The translations under genes and the position numbers were made by a program. The notes under the pieces are model-generated. The model made no database searches. It worked only from the letters and a program-made list of their open reading frames with translations, and was not told the DNA's origin. Shown here in pieces: positions 21,701 through 34,700 of a stretch of DNA of 64,000 bases; the stretch's first letter is position 1, and every line of letters begins with the position of its first letter. The stretch is from Anarhynchus alexandrinus (taxonomy: Eukaryota; Chordata; Aves; Charadriiformes; Charadriidae), in NCBI GenBank assembly GCA_008711295.1, contig VUYV01000295.1, positions 928,941 to 992,940 of the forward strand. Reading direction: 5' to 3'.

Positions 21701-23554
21701 CGGATCAACGCGCAGCAAACAAGTTATATTCCAGCTGCGTGAACAGCCTTCCAGAAAAAAATAGGATGAGATTAAGAGCTAACTTCACAGCTGTGGATGC
21801 TGGATCTTCAAAGCTGTATTCGTTTCACTTGCCTCTAACCATCTGAAAACTAAGTATTTAGTCAGTGCTTGTGTTGAAGATCTCTGGAGTCACTGGAGAG
21901 AAACTGGTCCTTCCAGGAGGCGATGTGAGCTGTTCTGTATGCAGGATGAATTTCTCTCTGCCTGCCTTCTGCTCTGAGTGGAATTGTACTTTCTTGTCTC
22001 TCCAGCGCTGTTGGACTTTGCTGCCTTTCACACCGATACGCTTTGACACATCTCAGCTCGCAGCCGTTTGAGTAACGGTGGGTTTTCTCATCACTCCCTC
22101 TTGGAGGAGTCTGGTTTTCCCCGTTGACCGTGGAGAATAGCCTTAGGCTATAGAAGAACATAAGCTACACATCAGACTTCAGGGCAGCTGAAAATAGATG
22201 AGGTAAATCCCACTCTTTGAAGTAGTAGTGATAAACCCAACGAGATTATCCATCCAACTAGCAGTACATACGCCTGGGTAAGCAGGCAGGATAACGTGCT
22301 GAGGCAGGAAAGCATCTCGCTAGCCGGGGGCGATGCAGGGAAGGGGGTGCTTCAGCCCCGCTCCAAAAGGTGGCTTGGTGCCTGTCGCTGGGGCAGACGG
22401 AGTGACCTGCCTTCTACAGATTTCAGAGTCAAGGAATTAGGGGAAAAAGTATTTTTTTCTTTCTTGCAGGCAGCCTCAAACACAGAAATTTAAAGGAGAA
22501 AGGGCCGAACATCCAGTGGTCAGCACCAGCGACGGGAACCTCCAGTTCGGATCTTCCCACTCCTGCAGTACCACTGGGGACTCTCTCCGTCCCTTCTCCT
22601 GAGGCTGCTCCGCTTCACCCAACGCCCTTACGTGGTCACTGCAGGCAGCAGCAAGGGCTCCGAGAGGAACGCTTTTGCATTCATGGCCACAAGCGGATTT
22701 TACTCCCATACTTTTTCTCTCAGGTACCGTTCAGTGCAAAATGGTGCAGACGATGACCCGATAGTTTGTTTTCTGAAACAAATAAGCACTTCAGAGAGAA
22801 ATCTACTGTTTTGTGCAGAAGAAAGGCAGCATTAAAAACATGCAATCAGTAAGGATAAGAGGAAAATCTACTGTTTGTCTAGAAAAAGAATGCTTTACAG
22901 CCCTAATCCGTTACTAAAGGTTCCCATTCATCCTTGGCAATGAAATCAATTTGTGCCGAAAATTTAGTCCTATATGTGTGAATTGGAAGTGATCTTATTA
23001 GTGTTTTACTACATCAGGTCTGATAAACTCCCCTATCTATTTCAGTTAAGCTTCTATTGATCCACTTAGGAGATCAATTTGGCTTTCATTATATTTTGGG
23101 GGGCGATTTCATTTGTCTCAGACTGCAGTTATGAAAAAAGTGTAATTTAACAACTGGGGGGTGCGTGCGTGCGTGCACTCTCTCACGTGTGCACAGAGGC
23201 ACTGGCACACATACACATTTATGTAGTGGAGCTGCCTGTATGATGCTTTGAATTTGCCCTCTTGGTTCTTCAGTTCCCGATACTGTAGTTGGACCAGACT
23301 TCGGTGGCTGAACTGCACTATAGCTGTGGAAAGAAAAAATTAGCAGGTAACAGAGACTTTTCTAAGTTCAGCTGTAGTCAAAGCCCCGTCTGCAAGTCAG
23401 AAAGGGCAGCACAAGTGAAAGGCTTCGTGTTTCCAAAAGAGAGCGGAGGGTGGCTGGAGTAGGTGACAGACAGGTGTGATGTCCAATGTCATCTGCAAAT
23501 AAAGTCATTGCTGTCAGGAAGGAGGATGCTTTCTTCTTTTCTATACAAAAATGA
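18787..23554. other. Gene-free intergenic DNA
   Basis: I see no recognised gene or transposon. The largest open frames (20478-20876 and 20513-20974, + strand) overlap each other in different frames, lack known motifs and sit in AT-rich DNA. Small simple-sequence patches occur at 20221-20245 (A/TA) and 23159-23195 (GTGC/CA-rich). Confidence 0.5.
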
Positions 23555-23989
23555 TCAGAGGGATGAAACACCTCTCCTGTGAGGGCAGGCTGAGAGAGCT
23601 GGGGTTGTTCTGTCTGGAGAAGAGAAGGCTCTGGGGAGATCTTATTGCAGCCTTCCAGAATTTAAAGGGGGGCTTGTAAGAAACACGGGGGACAAACTTT
23701 TTAGCAGGGCCTGAAGCAATAGGACAAGGAGCAATGGTTTTAAACTAAAAGAGGGTAGATTCAGAATAGATATAAGGAAGAAATTTTTATGATGATGGTG
23801 TTGAAACACTGGAACATGTTGCCCAGAGAAGCTGTGGATGCCTCATTCATGGAAACATTGGTCAGGTTGGACGGGGCTCTGAACAACCTGATCTAGTGGA
23901 AGAAGTCCCTGCTCATTTCAGGGGGGGTGGACTAGATGACCTTTAAAGGTCTCTTCAAACTCAAACTATTCTATCATTCTATATGATTT
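23555..23989 (+). mobile_element. CR1 LINE 3' end
   Basis: This is a degenerate 5'-truncated CR1. It begins in the ORF2 C-terminal region (the sequence corresponding to [21 protein letters not shown]) and continues through the LxxLPREAVDA-like region. It ends in the CTATTCTATCATTCTATATGA tail at about 23965-23989. Stops and indels break the frame. Confidence 0.9.
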
Positions 23990-26734
23990 CTATCAGGTAT
24001 GTTAGGTAATGCCCATACCTGAGGGGAACAGGAAGGGAAGGGATGCAAGAAAAGCATCTTTCTCCAAAGTATCTGCTGGTGGGTTTTGGCCTGCCTTACA
24101 CCAGTGAAAACAAATGGCTCCTGGAGGTGTAGAATAGAGACAAGATCTTGGCCCACATGAGGGTTCGTGTCTTGCACTCATATGGGGTAAATACTCCCCA
24201 TTTCCCATCGGCAGTGCATGGATCAGGGCCGTACCCCTCGTGGCTGGCAATACCAAGAGGAAAAAATTGTACAGGCAAGAGACTACACTCATGGTGAATT
24301 TGAAACAGTTTTTTAGTACTGCCATGGCAACTAGGCTTTGCTGCCCTTCTTGTCTGAAGCGCATGAAGTTGAAGTCGTTGAACAATCACAAAAAGAGGTG
24401 TGAGAAAGGCCATAAGAAGTACCCCTGCTGCGTTATTTTTCTCTGTAGAGGTGTCATAGACTAATTCTCTTTGTTTATGGCTATATTAGCATAAATTCAA
24501 CTTCAATTTTCCAAAAGCTATTTTGCTATAAGACTACACTGTGTCTTTACCATTGTTGTTTGCGCACCACAGTCAGATGAAGTTATTAGCAGAAGGCCTG
24601 TAAATTCAAGTCATTAAACTGAGTATCCCCCGTTCAACTGAAACTGACTCAGAGTAATAAATTGAAAATGTAAAGAACCCTTCCAAATTGAGAGATAGTC
24701 CTCTTGACCAGAGATTTGAAGACTATGAGTCACCTAGCAAAGACAAGTGGCACTCTCCATTCACTCTCACGCTTTCTGAAGTAAAAACCGTGAATACATT
24801 TGTCATGGTTTCCGCCAAGGCAAAAGAAGACCGGTGGGAATGGTGGGTCTGACCCGACGTGCAAGACTCCCAAGAGTTTCTAAATGATTTGGTGGGTCAG
24901 TGCACTCCCTGTGGTCAGCCGTCAACATTTCCATGGGTACAAGTATCCGTGCAATATACCTTGCAAATATACCCTTGCAATATGGCTGAGTTAACATCAT
25001 TGTCCTATTTCTAAGAGGCAGCAGATGTTACAGTCTTGCAAGCTGTCTTCTCATCAGAGGGGAGTTGGGGATATAAAGGCCAGAGTTTCCTTGTGAAACA
25101 AATTTGTTTATTGCTACAATCTTCACTGCAAAGCTTGTAAAACAACATACGGAAACTCCCTTTTCAGATCCTGACACTGATGCAGATGCTATATTCTTTG
25201 GAAGCTACTTATTCACCTCAGTAGCTGTCAACAGACGAAGAGTCTAAAGCAGAACATGAAATAATGTGCTCTTCTGACACCCTCATGCCACTTGGAGAGA
25301 CCCTTAATAGCAGACCTGAGTGCAGTCGGTACTGCTGTAAAGACCAGTCACGGATTGACAGGGAGCAGAAGACTTCCTGGCGTGGGATCTAGCACTGCCA
25401 CCTCATGACGCCCTGCAAAATCATGCCTGGATGAACCTGAACTGTTGAAATATCCTGGTATTCAGAGCTCTTTGAAACACTGCATTAAGCCTGCCTTCCT
25501 TCTGAAAATAGTGCCCTTTATAGTGCAAACTTTCGTGAAACTCCTAATCTCACAAAAAAACTTTCAAATCAAAACACTGGGGCACGTCATTACTAGTTAC
25601 ACATCATTTCCATTGATTAAAATACTAATGATAGTGATTATCATTACCACCAGCATATTTCCTTTCTGGTGGCATGGCAATTTCTGCACCATGTGTGTGT
25701 GCTAGTCAGACAGTTCATCTTATAATACTCAGGTTTGATGATAAATGCAATTTGCAAATGCAGTCCCCAGCTGAGTCGTCCCTTCCTAGTTAGCAAACTA
25801 CGACTGCCACCTACAAATAGGTATGCGCTTAAGAGCTTTTCCAGGTGGGACTTAGACACACAATGTTGCCCAGTAGAAGGCAAAACATTTTAACGTGCTG
25901 TACAGTAAGACACCATTTATCTCTCTTGCGGGTAACCTTTTTTTCTGAGGGCAGAATTTTTGTTTAGCGTAAGTGACAAACCGTGTTAATAACAAGCAAA
26001 AGAATAAGGTTTCCTTCTTGCACTGCTGCTACATTTAAACTTTTCAAAATTGGCTTTTTGGTTGTTAAAAAAAAAAAAAGCCCAGATTAGGAAAAGGAAA
26101 GGGAAGAAAGAACCATTGTAGGACTATGCAAAGATAAGTCACACAGCTGCTATGAAAGAAGAGCTCTCTTGCTGGAATGTCAAATAAAAAAAAAAAAAGA
26201 AAAAAATCAATGGAATCAATTCTAAAAGCCATCTGGTCCCTATATGGGAGGAATTAGAGTATAAACGCCACTATCTCCCTCAACCTTTCATCTTTGGGAA
26301 AGGTGAAATTTTAAGCCATGATATCCTCCATTACTCATCTCATTAGCCATCTTACTATTATAATTGGTATTGCTAGGCTAGATGCCTGCATTCCAGCTTT
26401 TAACCTACCCCCGGTGAACAGGGAGTGGAATTAATCAGCTCTCTCAGGGCTGGCTGTCCCTCTGCGAAATGTCATCAAAAACCTGAGTGCATTTTTGTGA
26501 GATGGGGAAGGATGTTGTTCTGCAAGTCTTCTTTCAATGTCAGTGCATTTTATAAATGGGCCTCGGGATCTGGACATTTTCCTAGTTATGTTTGTGAAAT
26601 AATTTACCATCTCAAATGGCGGAGGAATTCAGCCCAGGATTAAAATTGCCCTGGTTTCTTCTCTTTCTTTATACCTCTGCCTGCTGAGTCGCATGTCGCT
26701 CCATTTCTTTGTAGGACTTTTAGATTTACAGACC
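23990..26734. other. Gene-free intergenic DNA
   Basis: I see no recognised repeat or gene. The stretch 24002-24464 is open in three overlapping frames on both strands. One + frame has a Cys-Cys-His-Cys spacing like a short zinc knuckle, but nothing else supports coding. A-rich runs occur near 26067 and 26187-26207. Confidence 0.5.
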
Positions 26735-26990
26735 AGAATCACAGAAAAAATTGGGTTGGAACGGGACCTCTAGAGATTGTTTGGTCCAGCCTCCTTATCT
26801 AAGCTGGGCAACTTCTGCACCGGACTAGGTTGCTCAGGGCCATGCCCAGTGGAGTTTTGAATGCCTCTAAGGATGGAGATGGCACGGCCTTCCTGGGCAG
26901 CCTGCTCCAGTGTTTGACCATCCTTGTGGTGAAATTTTGTTCCTTGGCTCAACTGCTGTCTTTTGCCTCTCATCCTTTCATTGTTCTTAG
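26735..26990 (-). mobile_element. CR1 LINE, reverse strand, 3' part (interrupted)
   Basis: The sequence starts with the CR1 3' tail complement (CCAGAATCACAGAAAAAATTGGG) and continues through the reverse complement of the terminal ORF2 region and 3' UTR. It stops abruptly at about 26985-26990, where a CR1 copy in the opposite orientation begins. Its continuation is at 27417-27720. Confidence 0.88.
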
Positions 26991-27416
26991 GTGCTGGAGC
27001 ACCTCTCCTACAAGAAGAGGCTGAAAGAGTTGGCGCTGTTCAGCCTGGAGAAGAGAAGGGTCCGGGGAGATCTTATTGCGGCCTTCCAGTACCTGAAGGG
27101 GGCCTACAGGAGAGCTGGGGAAGGACTTTTTAGTAGGGCATGTAGTGATAGGATGAGGGGGAATGGCTTTAAACTGGAAGAGGGCAGGTTTAGATTGAAC
27201 ATTTTCACTTTGAGGGTGGTGAGGCACTGGAACAGGTTGCCCAGAGAGGTTGTTGAGGCCCCATCCCTGGAGGTGTTCAAAGCCAGGCTGGACGTGGCCT
27301 TGGGCAACCTGGTCTAGTGGGAGGTGTCCCTGCCTATGGCAGGGGGGTTGGAACTCGATGATCTTCAAGGTCCTTTCCAACCTAAACCATTCTATGATTC
27401 TATGACTCTATGATTC
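26988..27416 (+). mobile_element. CR1 LINE 3' end nested in an older reverse CR1
   Basis: The + strand is open from 26991 to 27317 and carries the ORF2 C-terminus ([58 protein letters not shown]). The tail ATTCTATGATTCTATGACTC lies at about 27390-27410. Compared with the sister copy at 60808 it lacks about 15 bases after the RLNI segment. Direct TTCTT repeats at 26984-26988 and 27414-27418 may be a short target-site duplication. The intact frame and near identity with the 60.8 and 62.5 kb copies indicate a younger subfamily. Confidence 0.93.
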
Positions 27417-27720
27417 TTCCTCCAGGAAGCATCTGGCTTTCTCTTCTGTAAAGCCACCCACTGGACAGCTGTGGACTTCTTGCCTTCTCCACACAGAGTG
27501 GCTCCCTTAGCCTCTCCTCACAGATCCCCAACCATCTTTGTAGACCTTTGCTGGACTTGCTCCAGTATGTCCGTATCCTGTTGATACTGGGGAGCCCAAA
27601 ACTGGGCATGCTACTCCAGATGTGGTCTCAGAAGTGCTAAAAAGAGAATAATCACTTCCTTGAGTTGCTGCCTTCAGTCTTACCAGTACAGCCCAGTTTG
27701 TGGTTAACCTTCATCACCAC
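27417..27720 (-). mobile_element. CR1 LINE, reverse strand, more 5' part (continuation)
   Basis: The reverse complement matches the more 5' stretch of a CR1 ORF2 tail. Landmarks on the + strand are CTTTGCTGGACTTGCTCCAG near 27544, GGGGAGCCCAAAACTGGGCA near 27588 and CTCCAGATGTGG near 27613. Together with 26735-26990 it forms one old element split by the nested + strand copy. Similarity fades near 27720. Confidence 0.8.
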
Positions 27721-30700
27721 AAGAGCATACTGATAACTCGCACTGGAAGAGAAGTGAATACTTAAGAGATAAATTAAATTGGAATTACTAGAGAGGAAGA
27801 AACATAATGCTGAACAAAGGAATGGTTTTCAGTACAACATCCTAATTTCAGCTGTCTGTAATTGCTTGAAGTTTCTACTTTAGACTGAAGGCTTGGAAGA
27901 GTCACAAAGATTAACTTTAGACACTGACTATAGACTTCTACACTTAGGGGGTATTTCCAGNNNNNNNNNNNNNNNNNNNNNNTCAGAAGAAGCACCCCAC
28001 CCCACCTATAGGACTTCAGATACAGTACAGAGGGACATTTGCAACCTTTGAGCTGAATCTGTGCCTTTGGGCTTGGTCCTTCATTATATTTATAGACAAA
28101 ACAAAGAGAACCTCTCCCCATTAAGTTAAATGTAAGATTCAACGTACCCATCCACACCTTCAGATGTTCTATGTGAATCTGGGTACTTATTTTCTTCAAA
28201 ATATGTGGTTTGATGCTCTCTCTTTCCTCCAAGGCACTGCAGTGTTTCCTCCAAGGTGTTACAGTCCTTTCCTCTGCAGGCTAGATATTCATGAGCAAAG
28301 GTAAATTTAGCCTTAAATCATTCTTTTTTTTTCAGATATTCTTCTGTCTTACAAGTCTAACTCTGCAAACAATATTTTAAGAGGAAAAACAAAGGGAAAG
28401 AAGGGGCAGGATGCATTTAACATTTGCTCAAATACGTTAGAAATGCGGGAATCATCTGATCACTATCACAGACAACTGTACTGTTGATGTCTGGGTTAGA
28501 AGGGTCTACAAAACATCCATTCCACTTGTCACCGGCCTCCACAGGTCGCAAATCACTCTGATGCCCAATAATCAACATGACTCGTGGTAAGCGAATAAAA
28601 GGCAAAAATAATAATGAACCACGGGAAGCGGCACCGGAGAGAAGGCAGAGGCAAAACCAGAGAAAGACTGAGATCAGGTTCTATGCACGTGTATGTCTAT
28701 ATGTACGTGCACATACACGCCAGTGTCCTAGGTCCCTAGGGCACAGCATTTTGCCCAGGTAGAACGCCCATCTGAGCCTGGGGATCACTTCATACTCCAC
28801 ACAATAGAGAGCTAAAGCTCCCATCTTTTTGTCCCTGCCAAGCCAAGAGGATATAAAATCTGTCTAGACACCAAATCTGGTTTATAGGCTGATACTGGGT
28901 ATGTGAGTAGGACAGGGAACTGGGGACATTAGAAATTATTACCACCAAGAGCCTGTGAACCTTTAGACAGTGTTTGCTGTGCTCCAGGGGAAAGCAAATC
29001 TCTCCCCCCGCGTGGCATGACACCACACGTGCCAGGGAAACATGGCCAGCAAATAAGAGGTTTAAAATGGCAGAAATAGCAACCCAGACCCCTAGCAGAC
29101 TCAGGATAATAGTAAAATAAAATCTTACTTTTAGGATTTGGCATGTAAAAGTGATCTTCCTAAAAAGAAAGCAGGTGCTACTGCTAATGGAATAGTTAAG
29201 GCAAGTTTGGAACTTAAATTAACAAAAAAAAAGAGCACAGTTTAATTTGTATATATGGCTGTCAGCACCACCACCTCTGCTCCCAACTATAAGGCAAATT
29301 TTCACATCTCTTGAATTTTTCCATGGTTCAAGAGCTTTTTTCCCCAACACAGACACATGTATGATTATATATACAAATGGTGAATTGTTTTTATGGAAAA
29401 GTATTGGTCAGGAACAATTAATTACTTTTACCCCCAGGCCCACTGTAATGACCAAACCCAGCTCCAGGGTTAAAGAAGTGTAGACCTTAAACTTCTGGTG
29501 CTCCTGAGTAAGAAAAAGTATGTATTTTATCACTAGTTGTTGAAATTTATGGCAGTGAAATAAAGAGCTAGCTAAAGGCTGACTCAGCAAAATGTGCTAG
29601 CGGCATGGCCAGAAGAATGCCTAAGTTATTTTTGAGGGGGAGAGCATGTCATCTAAATTAATACAGAGGAATTGCCTCATAAGTCATCTCTACAGTTGCG
29701 CTGCACTACACCAGTGAGAAGAGCAGAGTTCAATGCTATACTCATTTTGCAGATGTAGTACCGATTCATCTGTTTTGGCTCTTCATGTTGTTTCACACAG
29801 GCGAGTTGTAATGGCACTCAGATTAAGAACAGAAGCACACTAGCTAGACCGTTAAACCCACCATTAAATCCAAGGTAACTCTTTAAGGAGCCTAATTCCC
29901 GTACTAAAAGGCTGTACCATGTTGCTGATGACTCCAGTGAAAAATTTGAAATGCAGCATCCTCCACCAAAAGAGAAAGAAATATGAGGAACACATAAAAG
30001 CGGGCAACACCGCGCCATTGTTAGTGTGTTTTTCCTCTACCTGTAGGGAAACCAAAGCAATTACATTTTAAAGCGTGTGCTCACCCCGAGTGCTGCTCTG
30101 CGTAGACCTGCATTTCAAGCCTGCTATGAGCTCTCTAAAGAAGTCAATATTGCAGAACAGAGCTAGTGGAAAACAGAGATTTCTTTACACGGTCCTGAGA
30201 TATTCAGAAGCCCTGGAGCTGTGCATTTTAATATTTTAATTTTAAATATTTTAATTTTTTTTTTTTAATTTTTAGGGGAAAAAGTATATGTGTGTGAGTT
30301 CCAATAAAAAAATAGGGGAAACTAGGGAAAAAAATTCCTTGAGAAATTCGTGGAGCCCCTTACCTGTGGCAGCCTGCAAGTGAGATCTGCTCTACGGCTA
30401 TGAATCATGGAATAACTGCTGGGCTCTTGACAGCAAAGATGTTTCCAGGGCAGACCGTGGGTTCCGGAGGGTTGATCCACCCGGCTGGAAACCAGTCATA
30501 CTTCTCAGGGCCCCTCTCACCAAAACCAGCGTGTTTCTCTTTAGTATTTTGTGTTTGAGGAACCCGATGCATTTCAATGAAAACTTATTTTCCTGGAGAT
30601 TTTCTGGCTCGCTCTGTTTGGAGTATTCTCTCGGACAAGCTTTGGCATTTATTAAGACACTTCTCTGGTCTGGCTTAGCTCCAGCAAGGTATGGCCTCGT

Positions 30701-31529
30701 TCCAGTCCGCTGTTAATGACAGCACAGGAGTGACACATAGCAGTCTGCTCATTATTGTGCAGAAGAAACAAACCGCACAAAATAGTCTATTTAACAATAG
30801 GGAAAATGTAAAGTTGACGGGGTTTAGAAGCAGACTAAATATAGTTAGGCGCCGGCAACTGTAAGAAGCATAATGTAATCACACCTTCATGCTTTTATTG
30901 AGCACAAAATTCATTTGAGAAAGAAAAGTGGAGAATGCTTCGCTCCTAAGTGGTGTTGCTTGTAAGGAGATAGCTGATTTCTCCAGAGGGTCGCTTGATG
31001 AGGGGTTGGGATTTTGTTCCCTCAGTTTTATTTTTATTTTTTTTAAGAATAGAAACTCTTGCTGTTACAAATTATAACCTTCCTTTTCTCAGCAGACGTT
31101 TCATTCTTCCTGATAGGTATTCAAGGTTTTAGCACATTGTGACAACACTTTGAAAACTAAGAAAATGCCCTTTAGCTCTCAGCATATCTATTTTGAAATT
31201 CATTGCTCGCGCTGTTTGTATGCTGACTGTAACACTACCAGAACAGGCTCGAGATGCTGATGACACGCTTGAGCAAAAGGAAATCATATAACCCAGGATA
31301 CTCAGCACAGCCCTGAAAATGACTGAAGTGCACCAGAGAAAGCACCACGCTGCAGCTCTCTCTTAGAAATGGCTTCTTTTGAGGCTCCTTTTCTCAAAGG
31401 ATTGAGCTGCCAGAAGCCCAGGAAGAGCACTGGGCTACGAGTCAAAGAAAAGAAAACATCTCTACAGCGTCTCTAAAAATTGGACTGATTTCTGTGTGCT
31501 GTTTTTTTGGCGAGTCTCAGAACAAAAGT
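27721..31529. other. Gene-free intergenic DNA with a 22-base gap
   Basis: A run of 22 N lies at 27961-27982. I recognise no transposon. A 152-codon - strand ORF spanning the gap depends on the N run and is not supported. Otherwise there are AT-rich patches (30225-30270) and unassigned single-copy DNA. Confidence 0.5.
27961..27982. other. Assembly gap (22 N)
   Basis: Twenty-two consecutive undetermined bases. The flanks show no shared sequence. Confidence 0.99.
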
Positions 31530-31700
31530 TTGAAGATGGTGCTTAAATACCGTAGGAAGTGCAGAGAAGGGCAAAAAGCGTACCGCAGGGAATTCAATGG
31601 ATGTGTTATGTATGAGAAGAGGTTTGGAGAGTACAATATCTCCAGGCCTAGGAAAAAAGGTGACAGAAGGGGATCTAATTGCATTATATAGTCCCTAAGG
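31530..31700 (+). mobile_element. Very degenerate CR1-like 3' fragment
   Basis: The string resembles the CR1 ORF2 tail at nucleotide level: a GTGCAGAGAAGGGCAA-like stretch near 31559, a GAGAAGAGGTTTGGAGAG stretch near 31613, and a GGTGACAGAAGGGGATCTAATTGCA stretch near 31659 that corresponds to the RGDLIA region. No terminal tail or continuous frame survives. It is an old copy or a chance mosaic. Confidence 0.4.
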
Positions 31701-34700
31701 AAATTCATGTAATAATGTATGACAGAATGTGTTCACACTTGAAGAGAACGGATAAATAATCCATAGACCTTGTTTGAACGGAAGGAATGAAAAGTTCAGA
31801 CTTTCCACGAAATGCCTAGTGTTTCTCCCAGAAGGCTCTCGACAGCATGAAAACAGGCTAACAAATGAACTAATTATACCAGGAAATTATGTATGTATAT
31901 GCACACACATATAGGTATATTTCAAGCATTGGCTGTATTAGATGACCAGAGATGAAAAGCATTTGTTAATCTCTCATAAATGATGCACAAGCATAGGTAT
32001 TTCTGCCTGTTTTTTAATCTACATTTTTTTCACTTCTGTCTTTCCTCCTTTCCTTTCTTTAATTTTCTTAAGCATGGAAAAGGGCACAGGAGACCACCCT
32101 TTCCACATGACACATGAGACAAGGTTTCATGACCTGGTGCTTTTTCTGTTCAGGTGCCTTGGAAATGCTGCGGGACTGCAAGAGAGAGGTGGCCCTTTCT
32201 GCCTCTGGGGAGAGGAACTGTGTACCATGGCCCCAAAAAGTCTCCAGAGGAGGGTCTTCATTGCCTGGAGCAGGAAGGGAGACCTCCTGGTCAATGGGGA
32301 CAGTCGTCTTCATAACGAGTGAGCGTATCCGTGCTGTTCTTCCAGTGCTCCCAGGTGAAGGCCAGTGCCCAGGGCTGGCCTGAACGGGGAAGTCTACAGG
32401 GAGAAACCAGACCTGCCCTTTTGGGGCTGGTCCCTCTGAACGGAGGCAGATATCAGTTGAGCTTTAAAGGCATGTTTGCCTGAGTAAAGGTTAAGGGCCT
32501 CGGGACTGGCAGAGGTTTTGTTATGTGGTTTGTTTTTTTTTTATTTTGCCCAAGAGGAAAAAAAAACCCAAACCAACCCCTGGCAAATGTGCTGTACGGA
32601 GGAGAACAACGGAGCCAAGACAGTCCATGGCAGCGGGGTCACACTGTTGCAAGCTACACAGTTTTTTCAAAGTGTAGACAAATTGCTATTGTAATTAGGT
32701 TCAGCTGCAGCAATGACAGATACACTCACAGAAGAGGTAACAATGATTGCTGCAGGCAAAGCAGTAACACAGATGAGATTTTTTCACTGTGAGGTTACCC
32801 TGACTTTCTACATATGGATGGATCTCCCAAAGTCCGACTGAGCCCAGGCGACCCACCGGTACAGTGTGTTTCAGGCAAACCAGGTTTGTTTCGGGTAGCC
32901 AGAGGCGCACAAGAGGATGACTGCATTTGGCATGGCATTTGCTTTCCATCTTAAATCACCTTTTAAGCATAAACCCGGTGAACCTGCAGGCTGCAGCTGT
33001 GAAACCTGCCCCTCCGTGAGGCACACAAAGCTCTTTAGTGGACTCCAGCTGTGCTCAGGAGGCTCTGTTTGCTCAGCTGCTGTGGTGGCCAACCTCTGAT
33101 GACTCCAACCTCTCGCTGCTGGTGGGGCTCATGCTTCAGCAATGCTTTTCAGCGAGAATCTCAAAACACTCCACTGGTGTTAGTAAGACAGTACTCGTCA
33201 GACCTCTCTGAGGGTTTGTCGGTATAGAAAAGGTAGAATAGCAATAGAATCAGAGGGCATTGGTATTCTTCCCTGAATGTTTTCCGAGGATATTTTAAGC
33301 CAACGCCTGTGGCAGGGTGAGTCAGCTTACGCAGACCTCCAGCCTCCCAAAGCAACAGGAATTCACCAGTCAACACTCCTCCTCAGATATTGCTCCTGTG
33401 TTGTAGATCGCTGTGAACAATGGGGAGATACGTGGGGAAGAAGAACAGGGCAAGATTGCCGGTCTAGTTATTTGGGTATCTTGTACACAGCGGTTGCACA
33501 CCCATAGGACGCCGTTATAGGCATTTGTACATTCATCACATTTAGCAAAATGAAAACGGTTGTCCAGAGATGTTTGTGTTAGCAAAGTTGTTCTAATATT
33601 ATAAGGTTATTTATTCTGAACTATGCAGGCACTTTGAAATATCTTGAATCTGCAGCTGAATTTTCTGTGCTAACAGGCGATCTATTTTTTCCTCTTTAAG
33701 AGGTTTAATTGGTCCAAGCAGTAGAAATGACCTTGTCAGAACAATGAGTTGTTCTCAAATATCTTGAGAAGCGCACAGACTACGCTGCTAACTGTTGCAC
33801 TTCATTAAATAGTGCATCTAACTCTGGAAAGCTCAGAACTCGTCAACTATGAATCATAGAGGATCGCTCTTCCCATGCTGTTGTATAATACCAGCAGGCA
33901 TTATAATGTCAGAAAATTAACTTTCCATCACAAAGCTTTAAATGTTGCTTTGAACTATATATCAAAAGAAACTGTATATCATCTGTCGCTGGTGTTCCTT
34001 TCCATTGAGCAGCTCCCGTTCCTCAAAACTGTCACTGCCAAAAGTTCCTGTGCTGAATGAAGAGGAACGCAGTGCCTGGCCAGCGGTCGACCCACGGGGC
34101 TTAAAGGGTGGCACAGGTACAGTGTGTCAGATGGGTTGCTGCCAGGTTATGGGTTTGTTTGGCAAAACTGGGAGCTTTCTAGGGGACTTTTAGTACTTCT
34201 GGATGTTAAATCTGAGCTGATGCACTGATTGATGGTGGTTGGCGATGTGGTGTTTACTCTAACAAAAAGGAGGGACCAGTTCTCACTCTAAAAACACGAT
34301 CCCCGCATGCATAAGGTGTGCTTTATCCCTAATTACATGCTCCTGGAGACAAAAAACATCCCTGTTTAAATGCTGAAATCTTCAGATGTTGCCCTTTTGA
34401 AAAAGCGTGAGGTAACTGAAGTGTTTGAGCACGTGCAGAGTAGAAGCACAACAAAAACAAGGGTGGTTTTTATGTTTGTTTTTTTTTGACAGTGTACTCC
34501 TGGCATCAATTTTATGCCTTTATGTTTGTTGTCTGCATGGTAGGGATCTACACCCTCATGAGCAGAAACTTGGCATGGGAAAGATCAGCAAGATGCCCAG
34601 AAGCAGACTGATAGGAGTACCTGGCAAGACCCAAGTCCCTGCATGGACCTGCTCTGACAGGACCTTCTCTACCCCAGTGCCCCTGGCTGCATTGAGACCC

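Noticed and set aside
24240..24464. A 74-codon + strand ORF with a CPSC...H....C spacing like a small C2HC zinc finger.
   Set aside because: There are no flanking splice sites, no continuation in adjacent sequence and no other family signature. The same DNA is open in two other frames, so the pattern is probably chance.
27774..28232. A 152-codon reverse-strand ORF.
   Set aside because: It runs through 22 undetermined bases, so its frame is not supported, and it has no recognisable domain.
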